A DNA stretch of 33,619 nucleotides from Acidimicrobiales bacterium (lineage in GTDB: Bacteria; Actinomycetota; Acidimicrobiia; Acidimicrobiales; CADCSY01). The notes beneath the pieces were generated by a model. The model worked only from the letters and a program-made list of their open reading frames with translations. It ran no database searches and had not been told where the DNA came from. Where the stretch lies: positions 1-33,619 of the forward strand of contig DATKDW010000007.1 in NCBI GenBank assembly GCA_035512495.1. Direction: 5' to 3'. Below, in pieces: positions 1 through 7,200 of this stretch (the first letter of the stretch is position 1; each line of letters starts with the position of its first letter). Both the position numbers and the translations under genes were made by a program.

Positions 1-224
1 TCACCCTCGAGCCCTGCCCCATGTGCGCCGGCGCCCTGGTTGCGGCCCGGTTGGGCACCGTCGTCTACGGCGCCGCCGACCTCAAGGCCGGCGCCGTCGG
101 ATCGCTCTACAACCTCTGCGCCGACCCTCGGCTCAACCACGAGGTGACGGTGGTGGCCGGCGTGGAGGCCGAGGCGTGCGCCGAGGCGCTGACCTCGTTC
201 TTCGCCGGACGACGCGCCCGGTAA
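1..224 (+). CDS. tadA: tRNA-specific adenosine deaminase TadA (C-terminal part)
   Basis: This is the 3' end of a gene that begins before the window. The reading frame enters at base 3 and ends at TAA 222-224. TadA converts the wobble adenosine of tRNA-Arg(ACG) to inosine in the cytoplasm. The visible part opens with the PCPMCAGA zinc-binding motif, in which the two cysteines bind the catalytic zinc. It continues through a typical deaminase tail with A-RLGTVVYGA, LYNLCADPRLNHEV and a helical end. The catalytic HAE motif lies upstream, outside the window. A tRNA-Ser gene begins 11 bases after the stop. A cytidine/guanine deaminase of the same fold is the only alternative; the NLCADPRLNHEV stretch favours TadA. 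Confidence 0.9.
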   Translation, partial: TLEPCPMCAGALVAARLGTVVYGAADLKAGAVGSLYNLCADPRLNHEVTVVAGVEAEACAEALTSFFAGRRAR

Positions 225-235
225 CCTCGGCCGCT

Positions 236-325
236 GGAGAGATGCCAGAGCGGACGAATGGGGCGGCCTCGAAAGCCGTTGTGGGTTTCGGCTCACCGTG
301 GGTTCGAATCCCACTCTCTCCGCCA
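236..325 (+). tRNA. tRNA-Ser (anticodon CGA)
   Basis: A full type II tRNA cloverleaf can be folded by eye. The acceptor stem is GGAGAGA (236-242) with TCTCTCC (315-321), followed by discriminator G322 and an encoded CCA (323-325). The anticodon stem is GCGGC (263-267) with GCCGT (275-279), and the loop CTCGAAA places anticodon CGA at 270-272, which reads UCG. A long variable arm follows, as expected for serine. The T-arm is GTGGG-TTCGAAT-CCCAC. Confidence 0.96.
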
Positions 326-357
326 GTGTGATGTCGGGACGGCGAGGTCGCCCGCTG

Positions 358-381
358 GGAGGAGGAGGAGGAGGAGGAGGA
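358..381 (+). repeat. (GGA)8 microsatellite
   Basis: Eight perfect GGA triplets lie in the 96-base gap between the tRNA-Ser and the next gene. In one plus-strand frame the run reads as eight glutamates followed by ILDTLFD and a TGA at 404-406. That frame has a stop at 329-331 and no start codon, so it is either chance or the remnant of a lost gene's C-terminus. Confidence 0.8.
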
Positions 382-421
382 GATCCTCGACACGCTCTTC
401 GACTGACCCGCCGGCGTCGGC

Positions 422-1036
422 TCAGGAGGCCTCACGCGCCCGCTGGACGCCGTCGACCCGCCGGCGGTCGAGGGTGACGAGCTCGTCGAAGGTGGCGCTG
501 TAGGCGGTGAAGAGGGCGATCATCTCGTCGGAGGGCGTGGCGCCGTCGCCGTAGTAGGAGACGGCCCACTCCTTGCCGTCGCGATGCAGCGACCAGCGGA
601 GGTCGTCGCCGGGGCGCACCACCCCGACGTCGGCCAGCAGTCGGCCGGCCTCACCGAGGAAGCGCCCGGTGGCGGCCCGGAGCCATGTCCCCCGCCGGCC
701 GCGGAGGTACTCGCCGGAGTCGATCGCGCCCCAGGCCCTGGTGCCGCGGAGGAGGTGGGCCCAGTGGTCGTCGGCGCCGAGGTGGGCTTCGACGCAGGCC
801 TCCATGTCGTCGAGCTGCTCGTCGAGGCGACGGCGGAGGTCGTCGAGCGCCGCCCGCCCCAGTGCTTCGACGCGCAGGGGGTAGCCCGCCAGCTCGGTCT
901 CCACCAGCTCGGGGAAGCGACGGCGGCCGTGCGCAGCGGCCTCCTCCAGGAAGCGACGGCGCAGGACGTCGAGGGCGCGGAGCAACTCGGCGAGCCGGTA
1001 GTCGATCTCCTCGATGGCCGGGACCGATTCGCTCAC
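422..1036 (-). CDS. Hypothetical helical protein (204 aa)
   Basis: I do not recognise this protein. Coding support comes from strong GC bias at third codon positions over 204 residues and a GTG start preceded by GAGAGGGG about 5 bases upstream. The first 100 residues are leucine-, arginine- and glutamate-rich and predicted helical, perhaps coiled coil (residues 8-85). The second half has a conserved-looking W/Y-rich segment (LRWSLHRDGKEWAVSYYGDG, about 145-165) resembling a small beta element. There is no signal peptide and no membrane segment, so it is probably cytoplasmic. It lies between the tRNA-Ser and the esterase terminator and seems to be transcribed alone. Confidence 0.6.
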   Translation of the reverse strand: MSESVPAIEEIDYRLAELLRALDVLRRRFLEEAAAHGRRRFPELVETELAGYPLRVEALGRAALDDLRRRLDEQLDDMEACVEAHLGADDHWAHLLRGTRAWGAIDSGEYLRGRRGTWLRAATGRFLGEAGRLLADVGVVRPGDDLRWSLHRDGKEWAVSYYGDGATPSDEMIALFTAYSATFDELVTLDRRRVDGVQRAREAS

Positions 1037-1133
1037 GGCACCCCTCTCGTCTCGACATCAGCCGGCTCAGGATCAGCGCACGTCGCCGTGCTACCCGACA
1101 GCACGATCCCCCGCATTGACTCACGAGAAACCT

Positions 1134-1161
1134 CCGACGGGTGGCCGCCGCCACCCGTCGG
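1134..1161 (-). terminator. Strong hairpin terminator after the esterase
   Basis: A perfect 12-bp stem, CCGACGGGTGGC (1134-1145) with GCCACCCGTCGG (1150-1161), closes a 4-base loop. It begins 9 bases after the esterase stop codon (1171-1173, minus strand). On the minus strand the hairpin is followed by AGGTTTCTCG, a short T-containing tail. This is a good intrinsic terminator for the esterase transcript. It also insulates the downstream 204-aa gene. Confidence 0.8.
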
Positions 1162-1170
1162 TCAGGTCTG

Positions 1171-3258
1171 TCAGCTGTCCGGCTCGAGGTCCACCGTCCG
1201 CTGCCGGTGGCCAAGGACGAGGGTGATGGTGACGGGGACGTCGGTCGTGATGTCGAGCTCGACGCCGAGGGGCAGGCCGGTGCTGGCCAGATCGACGGTG
1301 AGAGACGCCACGCCGCTGAGCGTGCCGGAGAGCCGGTTCTCCGGGGTGACCGGGAGGAAGGTGCGGTCCTGGCCGGTGAGCACGTGAGGTGAGGAGCCGG
1401 GCACAGCCACCGCCATCACCTCGGTCAGCTCGGGGACGCGGTTGCGCACCGCGTGGGAGGTCAGGTCGACCTCGCCGGTGACGTCCCCGTCGCCATCGGC
1501 CACCACGTCCTGCACCCAGTAGGCGCCGTCCAAGGCGGCTCCCAGCTCGGTGGCGAGGTCGCGCAGGTGGCCGATGGTTGCTACGAAGCGTTCTCCCGAT
1601 GGGGTCGCCCAGGTGTGGGGGCGGACCTTGAAGGTGACCCGCGCCGGGTCGGTGACCCGGCGGCGCCCGTGGACCCAGGTGCGCTCCCGGCTCCAGTCGT
1701 CGAGGATGGCGAAGCTGAAGTGCTCCTGTCCCGGGTGGAGGGCATAGCGGTACTCGTGTCCCAGCTCCTTGAAGCGTTCGGCCTGGCGGGTGACGCCGAG
1801 GACCGGGACCAGCTCGTCGTTGGTGCCGTGGACGATGAAGAACGGCACGTGGTTGGTGTTCTCCAGCTGGTGATAGGTGAGGCCCGGGTCGTTGGTGGTC
1901 GGGCTGCCGGTCCAGATGCCGTTGGTGGGCGGTCCCACCCACGAGACGCCGGCGGCCAGGAGCTCGGGCAGCAGCGTGCCGAGGCGGTAGGTGCCGTAGC
2001 CGCCCATGGAGTAACCCGAGGAGTAGGTGCGCTCGGGGTCGATCGTGAAGCGTCCGGTGACGTCGACCCAGGCCTCGAGGGTGTCGACGAGGGCCTCGTC
2101 GAGGTACCAGCCGCCGGTGCCGAGTGCGAGGGGCGTGATCGCCACCGCGCCGAGCCCGTCGCCCATCTGGTGGTACATGGTGCGGGAGTTGTACTGGTTG
2201 TGGATCTGGCCCAGCGAGTGAAGGATCAGGATCAGCGGCGTGGGCTCGTCGAGGTCGACGCCAGCCGGGATCCAAAGGGCATACGGCTGGTACTTCCCGC
2301 GGTAGGTGGGGAAGCCGCTGGCGTAGCCGCCGCCGAGGTCCTGGCGGCTCTCGAACACGGCGTTGTAGAGACCCGGCTCGCGGACCGGGCCTTCGACCTT
2401 GCCGTCGCGCAGTGAGGTGACGTCGAGGTCCTGGTGCATGGCGGACACGTCGCCGGAGCTGATTGCGGCGCCCTGGGCGACATCTCGGAAGTTGTCGCCG
2501 CTGGGCTCCTGGTCGTGGCTGTTGAACGCGAGGTCGATCACTCCCGCTGAGGTCCACGAGGTGTCCCCCCAGAGCCCGGCACCTGCGGTGAGGCGAAGCA
2601 CGGGGTCGTCCGCGGCGGCACCGGGCACGATGAGCTCGACGGTGTTGGCGTCGAGGTCGACGGTCGGCGTAGCGAGGGTCGTGTCCCCATCGCTGGTGGT
2701 GAGGACAGCCGAGTCGCCGTTGGGAAGCACGGTCACGAACCGCTCCCACGGCGAAGAAACGCCCGCGCCGTTGGGCCAGTCCACGGGCTCTCCGCCAGGT
2801 GAGCCAAGTGCCAGGCCGAGGACGGGGGTGTCGTGGTCCCGCAGGGTGTTGAGGGTCACCCGCACGACGAGGTCGTCATCGTCGGCCCGCGCCCGCACCT
2901 CCACGATGTCGGCGGCGTTGTCGGCCCGCTCGCCGTCGTCGTAGACGAAGTCCTGGTGGACCCACTCACCGTCGTCGTAGCGGGCGGTCCCACCGATGCC
3001 AGTCGAGCCGGCGTACCAGCCGGGCTCGGGCACCTCGAGGTCGGGGTCCTTCGGATCCTTGGGCTTGTTCGAGTGGTCGGGCTTGTTCGGACGATCGGAC
3101 GTCCCGGCGCCGGTGGGCTGCTGGTCGGCTGCCGGCGAAGCCACGACAGGGCCCGACCCGTGCTGGGGGGCGTCGGAGGCAGAGACGGCAGTCGTCAGTC
3201 CCAACAGGAGCAGCGGGGCGGTGACGGCCGCCAGCAGGCGGGGATGAGCTCGGCGCAC
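1171..3258 (-). CDS. Secreted alpha/beta-hydrolase (esterase or peptidase-like)
   Basis: A 695-residue exported protein. I chose GTG at 3256-3258 because AGGAG lies 6 bases before it and because the protein then begins with a classic signal peptide: two arginines, a hydrophobic core from about residue 8 to 24, and AVSA before the likely cleavage site. A Pro/Lys/Asp-rich linker and a beta-rich domain (about 65-270) follow. The hydrolase domain (about 300-540) has the nucleophile elbow GYSMGG (Ser417), a VHGTNDE acid (Asp481) and a GQEH histidine (His513), a complete catalytic triad. The form resembles polyhydroxybutyrate-depolymerase/esterase-D and prolyl-oligopeptidase relatives. The last 150 residues are another beta-rich region. 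The substrate cannot be told from sequence. Two palindromes lie just upstream and a strong terminator just downstream, so it looks monocistronic and regulated. Confidence 0.82.
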   Translation of the reverse strand: MRRAHPRLLAAVTAPLLLLGLTTAVSASDAPQHGSGPVVASPAADQQPTGAGTSDRPNKPDHSNKPKDPKDPDLEVPEPGWYAGSTGIGGTARYDDGEWVHQDFVYDDGERADNAADIVEVRARADDDDLVVRVTLNTLRDHDTPVLGLALGSPGGEPVDWPNGAGVSSPWERFVTVLPNGDSAVLTTSDGDTTLATPTVDLDANTVELIVPGAAADDPVLRLTAGAGLWGDTSWTSAGVIDLAFNSHDQEPSGDNFRDVAQGAAISSGDVSAMHQDLDVTSLRDGKVEGPVREPGLYNAVFESRQDLGGGYASGFPTYRGKYQPYALWIPAGVDLDEPTPLILILHSLGQIHNQYNSRTMYHQMGDGLGAVAITPLALGTGGWYLDEALVDTLEAWVDVTGRFTIDPERTYSSGYSMGGYGTYRLGTLLPELLAAGVSWVGPPTNGIWTGSPTTNDPGLTYHQLENTNHVPFFIVHGTNDELVPVLGVTRQAERFKELGHEYRYALHPGQEHFSFAILDDWSRERTWVHGRRRVTDPARVTFKVRPHTWATPSGERFVATIGHLRDLATELGAALDGAYWVQDVVADGDGDVTGEVDLTSHAVRNRVPELTEVMAVAVPGSSPHVLTGQDRTFLPVTPENRLSGTLSGVASLTVDLASTGLPLGVELDITTDVPVTITLVLGHRQRTVDLEPDS

Positions 3259-3277
3259 GAAGGGCTCCTGTGTTGTC

Positions 3278-3303
3278 CGAACCGTGCCGTTCTGCACGGT
3301 TCG
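3278..3303 (-). promoter_or_regulatory. Inverted repeat in the esterase leader (possible operator)
   Basis: Perfect 10-bp arms, CGAACCGTGC (3278-3287) and GCACGGTTCG (3294-3303), are separated by 6 bases. Looser TTGT/ACAA extensions flank them (3273-3276 and 3306-3309). The site lies 20-45 bases before the esterase GTG and just before its ribosome-binding site. It could be a repressor operator, a hairpin in the leader mRNA, or a terminator for the upstream nfo gene. There is no T tract, which argues against a terminator. Confidence 0.55.
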
Positions 3304-3323
3304 TAACAACGGTACGCAGACTA

Positions 3324-3339
3324 TTGACCCGCGGGTCAA
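3324..3339 (-). promoter_or_regulatory. 16-bp perfect palindrome (possible operator/promoter)
   Basis: TTGACCCGCGGGTCAA reads identically on both strands with no spacer. It lies 9 bases after the nfo stop codon and 66 bases before the esterase start. The palindrome has the size and symmetry of a TetR-type operator. On the minus strand TTGACC could serve as a -35 element, though I see no convincing -10 at the right distance. Confidence 0.55.
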
Positions 3340-3348
3340 GGCGAGGGC

Positions 3349-4119
3349 TCAGCCTCCGAGGCGCTCGGTGAGGAAGGCGATGTCGTCCTTGACGCCCTCA
3401 GTGGCCGTCTCGCAGATCACCGGGGCGGCGGCGGTGCGCACCACCTCGACGAGGACGTCGGGGTCGATCTTGCCGGCGCCGAGGTGTTCGTGGCGGTCGC
3501 GGCCGGAGCCGGCGGCGTCCTTGGAGTCGTTGGCGTGGACGAGGTCGATGCGCCCGGTGATGGCGAGGATGCGCTCGGCGGCGCCCACCATCTCCTCCCC
3601 GGCAGCGTGGGTGTGGCAGGTGTCGAGGCAGAACCCCACACCCATGTCGCCGATGGCGTCCCAGAGGCGGGCGATGGTGTCGAAGTGGCGGGCCATGGCG
3701 TGGTCGCCGCCGGCGGTGTTCTCGAGGTACACCGGCACCTTGGTCTCGAGGCTCTTGATGCCCTTCACCCAGCGCTCGACGCCGGCCTCGACCGTCTCGT
3801 CGGCGGTGACGTGGCCGCCGTGGACGACGACGGCCCGGGCGCCGATCTCGGCGGCGGCGTCACAGGTCTGCTGGAGGACCTTGCGGCTGGGGATGCGGAT
3901 CCGGTTGTTGGGCGACGCCAGGTTCACGATGTAGGGGGCGTGGACGTAGACGGGGATGGTGGCGTTGCGCAGGGCGTCGGCGTCGTCGCGGGGCTGGGGC
4001 TTCTTCCACCCCTGGGGGTCGGAGAGGAACAGCTGGACCGCCCCGGCGCCGGTGGCCTCGGCCACCGCCAGGGGGTCGTCGGTCTTCACGTGGGCGCCGA
4101 TGGGCGGCAGTACGGCCAT
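3349..4119 (-). CDS. nfo: Endonuclease IV (AP endonuclease)
   Basis: A 256-residue deoxyribonuclease IV that cuts DNA 5' to abasic sites in base-excision repair. All nine expected metal ligands can be placed: His60 (VYVHAPY), His100 (VVVHGGH), Glu133 (YLENTAGG), Asp166 and His169 (CLDTCHTH), His195 (LVHANDSK), Asp208 and His210 (GRDRHEHLG) and Glu237 (VICETA). The length is slightly below the usual 280. I chose ATG 4117-4119 because the protein then begins with the family-like [11 protein letters not shown] and because TACGGT lies 8 bases upstream, suggesting a leaderless message. An in-frame start at 4161 would add 14 unconserved residues. The gene is divergent from the large membrane protein gene. 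Confidence 0.95.
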   Translation of the reverse strand: MAVLPPIGAHVKTDDPLAVAEATGAGAVQLFLSDPQGWKKPQPRDDADALRNATIPVYVHAPYIVNLASPNNRIRIPSRKVLQQTCDAAAEIGARAVVVHGGHVTADETVEAGVERWVKGIKSLETKVPVYLENTAGGDHAMARHFDTIARLWDAIGDMGVGFCLDTCHTHAAGEEMVGAAERILAITGRIDLVHANDSKDAAGSGRDRHEHLGAGKIDPDVLVEVVRTAAAPVICETATEGVKDDIAFLTERLGG

Positions 4120-4127
4120 GGATCTCG

Positions 4128-4133
4128 ACCGTA
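4128..4133 (-). promoter_or_regulatory. Putative -10 box of nfo (leaderless)
   Basis: On the minus strand TACGGT lies 8 bases before the ATG of nfo, and no Shine-Dalgarno sequence is present. That arrangement is typical of leaderless actinobacterial promoters. Confidence 0.45.
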
Positions 4134-4236
4134 CCGGGCTGGAGCTCCGGCCGCCCCGCACCCCGGCGGTCCGATCCGCCCGGTCGCGCCCCGAGAAGGG
4201 CCCTTTGGCCCCTTGTTGGGGAGGGAGGGCGCTCCG

Positions 4237-4242
4237 TAGCCT
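4237..4242 (+). promoter_or_regulatory. Putative -10 box of the flippase-PAP2-kinase gene
   Basis: TAGCCT is followed by 6 bases and then the GTG start at 4249. A possible -35, TTGTTG (4213-4218), lies 18 bases upstream of the -10. The same TAGCCT-6-start arrangement occurs before the SRPBCC gene and the tyrosine phosphatase gene. A GGGAGGGAGG stretch (4219-4230) is too far from the start to act as a ribosome-binding site. Confidence 0.5.
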
Positions 4243-4248
4243 TCGGCC

Positions 4249-7200
4249 GTGGTGGGGGTGGCTGCGGCGCAGCAGAGCTCGACGCCTGCCGAGCCCGACG
4301 ACGAGGGCAGGACGGGACGACAGCGACGGTGGGGCCGCGTGGCCGGCCGGCTCGCCAGCGCCGCGGTGGTCGCCGCCATCTTCGGGGCGATCTTCCCCAA
4401 CCTCGTCGACATCTCGGCCACCGGCGCCGTCCTCACCTCCGAGGTGTCGACCGCCGAGCTGGTGGGCCTGGCGCTGCTGACGTTGGCGTCGCTGGTGGCG
4501 TCGTTCCTGGCGCTCATGGCGGTGCTGCCCGGCCTCGATATGGTGCGAGCGGGACTGGTCAACGTCACCAGCACGTCGGTGGCCTACGCCGTGCCCGGCG
4601 GCGGGGCGGCGGCGACGGGGTTGAGCGTCGCCATGCTCCGGTCGTTCGGCTTCGGTGGGGCTGCCATCGGCCGCGCCATCCTCGTCGGCGGCTGGTGGAA
4701 CCTGGCGGTGAAGGTGGGCCTGCCCCTACTGGCGCTGGGCCTGCTGGGCGTCAGCGGTGGCGCCCGCGACGAGGTGCGCGCCGCAGCGGTGGTCGCCCTC
4801 GTCATCCTCGCCGGGCTGGTGGTCCTGGCGATCGCCGCCGCCACCGGCGAGCGCCCGGCGATTGCCGTCGTCCGGAGGGCCCTGCGGGTGGCGGCACCGG
4901 TGCTGCGGCGGGCGGGGTGGGTGCCGCCCGCCGACGTGGGCGCGAGGGTGGCAGCGTTCCGCTCCGACACCGGCGGGCTGATCCGGCGCCGCTGGATGTG
5001 GCTCACCGGCGCCACCCTCGCCTACCACCTGAGCCTCTTCGGTGTGCTGTGCATGGCGCTGGCCGCCGTGGGCGCACTGGAAGACGTGGGGGTACTGCCG
5101 GCGCTGGCGGTGTTCGCGGTGGTTCGCCAGCTCACCGCCGTGCCCGTCACCCCGGGCGGCGTCGGACTCGTCGAGCTCGGCCTGGTGGGGGGCCTCCACC
5201 TGGCGGGTGCCGGCCTCGAGGACGCCACCGCCGCGGTGTTGCTCCACCGGGGCTTCACCTACCTCCTCTACCTGCCGGCCGGCATCCCCACCTACGTCGC
5301 CTGGCTCCGGCTGCGCCGGCACGACCCGGCGCCGGTGGCCGTCGAGCCGGCCGAACGCGCCAACCGGACCGGGTGGCGGCCGGGGTGGCAGCCGGGGTGG
5401 CGGCCCCTCGAGCGTGCACGCCTCGTGGTGTCGGTCGTCGCCCTGGTCGGGCTGTGGCTGGCCGCCAGCGGCGCCCGCCCCGGCCGGCTCGAGGTCGACC
5501 TCTTCGGCCTCGTCAACCGGTTGCCCGACGCCCTCATGCCAGTGCTGTGGCCGGTGATGCAGCTGGGGTGGATCGGCGCCGCGGTGGCGTGGTCGACGGT
5601 GACGCTCGTCCGGCGGGGGCCGGGCCGGGCGGTCGCCCTCCTCGGGGCCGGGACCACGGCATGGGTGCTGGCCAAGGTGGTCAAGGACGTGGTGGGGCGG
5701 GGCCGCCCGGGGGCGCTGCTCGAGGAGGTGGTGCTCCGCGGCGACGCGCCCGTGGGCGGCCTGGGCTTCGTCGCCGGGCACACCGCGGTGGCCGCCGCCC
5801 TGGTGACGGTGGCGGCGGCCACGGCCAGGCGCCGCACCCGCTGGGTGCTGTGGGGGTTGGTGGCCCTGGTAGGCGTGGGCCGGGTCTACACCGGCGCCCA
5901 CCTCCCGCTCGACGTCGTCGCTGGCGCCGCCCTCGGCTGGGGGGTGGGCATCGCGGTGCGCTGGCTGAGCGGGACACCGGTTCGCGCCCCCAGCCCGCGG
6001 GCCGTCACCGCCGCGGTCGGGTCCCTCGGCATCGATGTCGAGGGGTTGGTGGAGCGGCGTCGGGAGCCGCCGGGGGCGGCGACGTTCGTGGGCCGCGCCA
6101 CCGACGGCCGCCGGATCTTCGTCAAGGCCATCGGCCGCGACCAGTGGGACGCGGAGGTGGGCCACCGCCTCTGGCGGCTGCTGGCGTTCCGGGAGGCGGG
6201 CGACGAGGCGCCGTTCTCCACCGCCAAACAGCAGCTCGAGCACGAGGCCTACCTGCTGGCCCTGGCCCGCGCCGCGGGGGCGAGGGTCCCCGTGGTGGTC
6301 TCCACCGTGGCGGCCGGCGCCGACTGGCTGCTGGTACTCGAAGGAGTCGACGGCACCCCCCTCGCCGAGCTTCCGGCCGAGCGATGGGACGACGAGCTCC
6401 TCGGCGCCGTGTGGCGGCAGGTGGCCCTGCTGCACCGCTCCGGGATCGCCCACCGCCAGCTTCGACCCGACCACGTCCTCGTCGACGATGACGGCCGGCC
6501 TTGGCTGGTCTCCCTGCAGTGGGCGGAGGCCGGTGCCTCGCCCGGGACCCGGGCCGCCGACACCGCCGAGCTGCTGGTCACCGCCGCTGCCGCGGTGGGG
6601 CCGGAGGTGGCGGTGGCCGCCGCCGTCGAGGGCCTTGGGCCCGCAGCGGTGGCCGAGGCCGTCCCACTCCTGCAGCCCCTCGCCCTCACCCCGCCCACCC
6701 GAGCTGCCCTCGCGAAGAGCCCGGCGCTGCTGGCGGAGGTAGCCGCAGCCGTTGCCGGCACCACCGGCTCCCCACCGGCGCTCCCCCAGCGGCTGGTCCG
6801 CCGCCCCCTCCACCCACCGACCCTGCTCGTCGCCGCCCTCGCCAGCGCCGTCGTCTACCAGGTGGTAGCGGGCGTGTCGGGGGTGAGTCAGACGGTGCGG
6901 GCCCTCGGCGGCATCGAGGCCGGCTGGCTGGTGGCCACGGTCGCGGCGGTGGTGCTGGGCTATGTCTCGGGCGCCGTTGCCCTGCTCGCCTCCTCCGGCC
7001 GCCCCCTGGCGCTGGGCCGCACCGTCGTCGCCCAGCTGGTCGGCTCGGCGGTGTCGACCACGGAGTGGCCGAGGACCGGCGCCCTCCTGGCGAGTGCCTC
7101 CTACCTGCGGGCGGTGGGCGTGGACCCGGCCCGGGCAAGAGGCGCGGCGCTGGCCACCGGCACCGCGGGGGCGGTGATCCACACTGCCGCGGTCGCCGGT

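Noticed and set aside
1121-2749. A 542-codon minus-strand open frame overlapping the esterase
   Set aside because: It is out of frame with the catalytic triad frame and consists of Arg/Pro/His-rich low-complexity sequence.
3278-3303. The inverted repeat read as a terminator of nfo
   Set aside because: It lacks a T tract and lies next to the esterase ribosome-binding site, so an operator or leader hairpin is more likely.
4726-7182. An 818-codon minus-strand open frame opposite the giant membrane protein
   Set aside because: The composition is Gly/His/Arg/Pro/Gln-rich without domains, the usual mirror of GC-rich coding DNA, while the plus-strand frame has clear domains.
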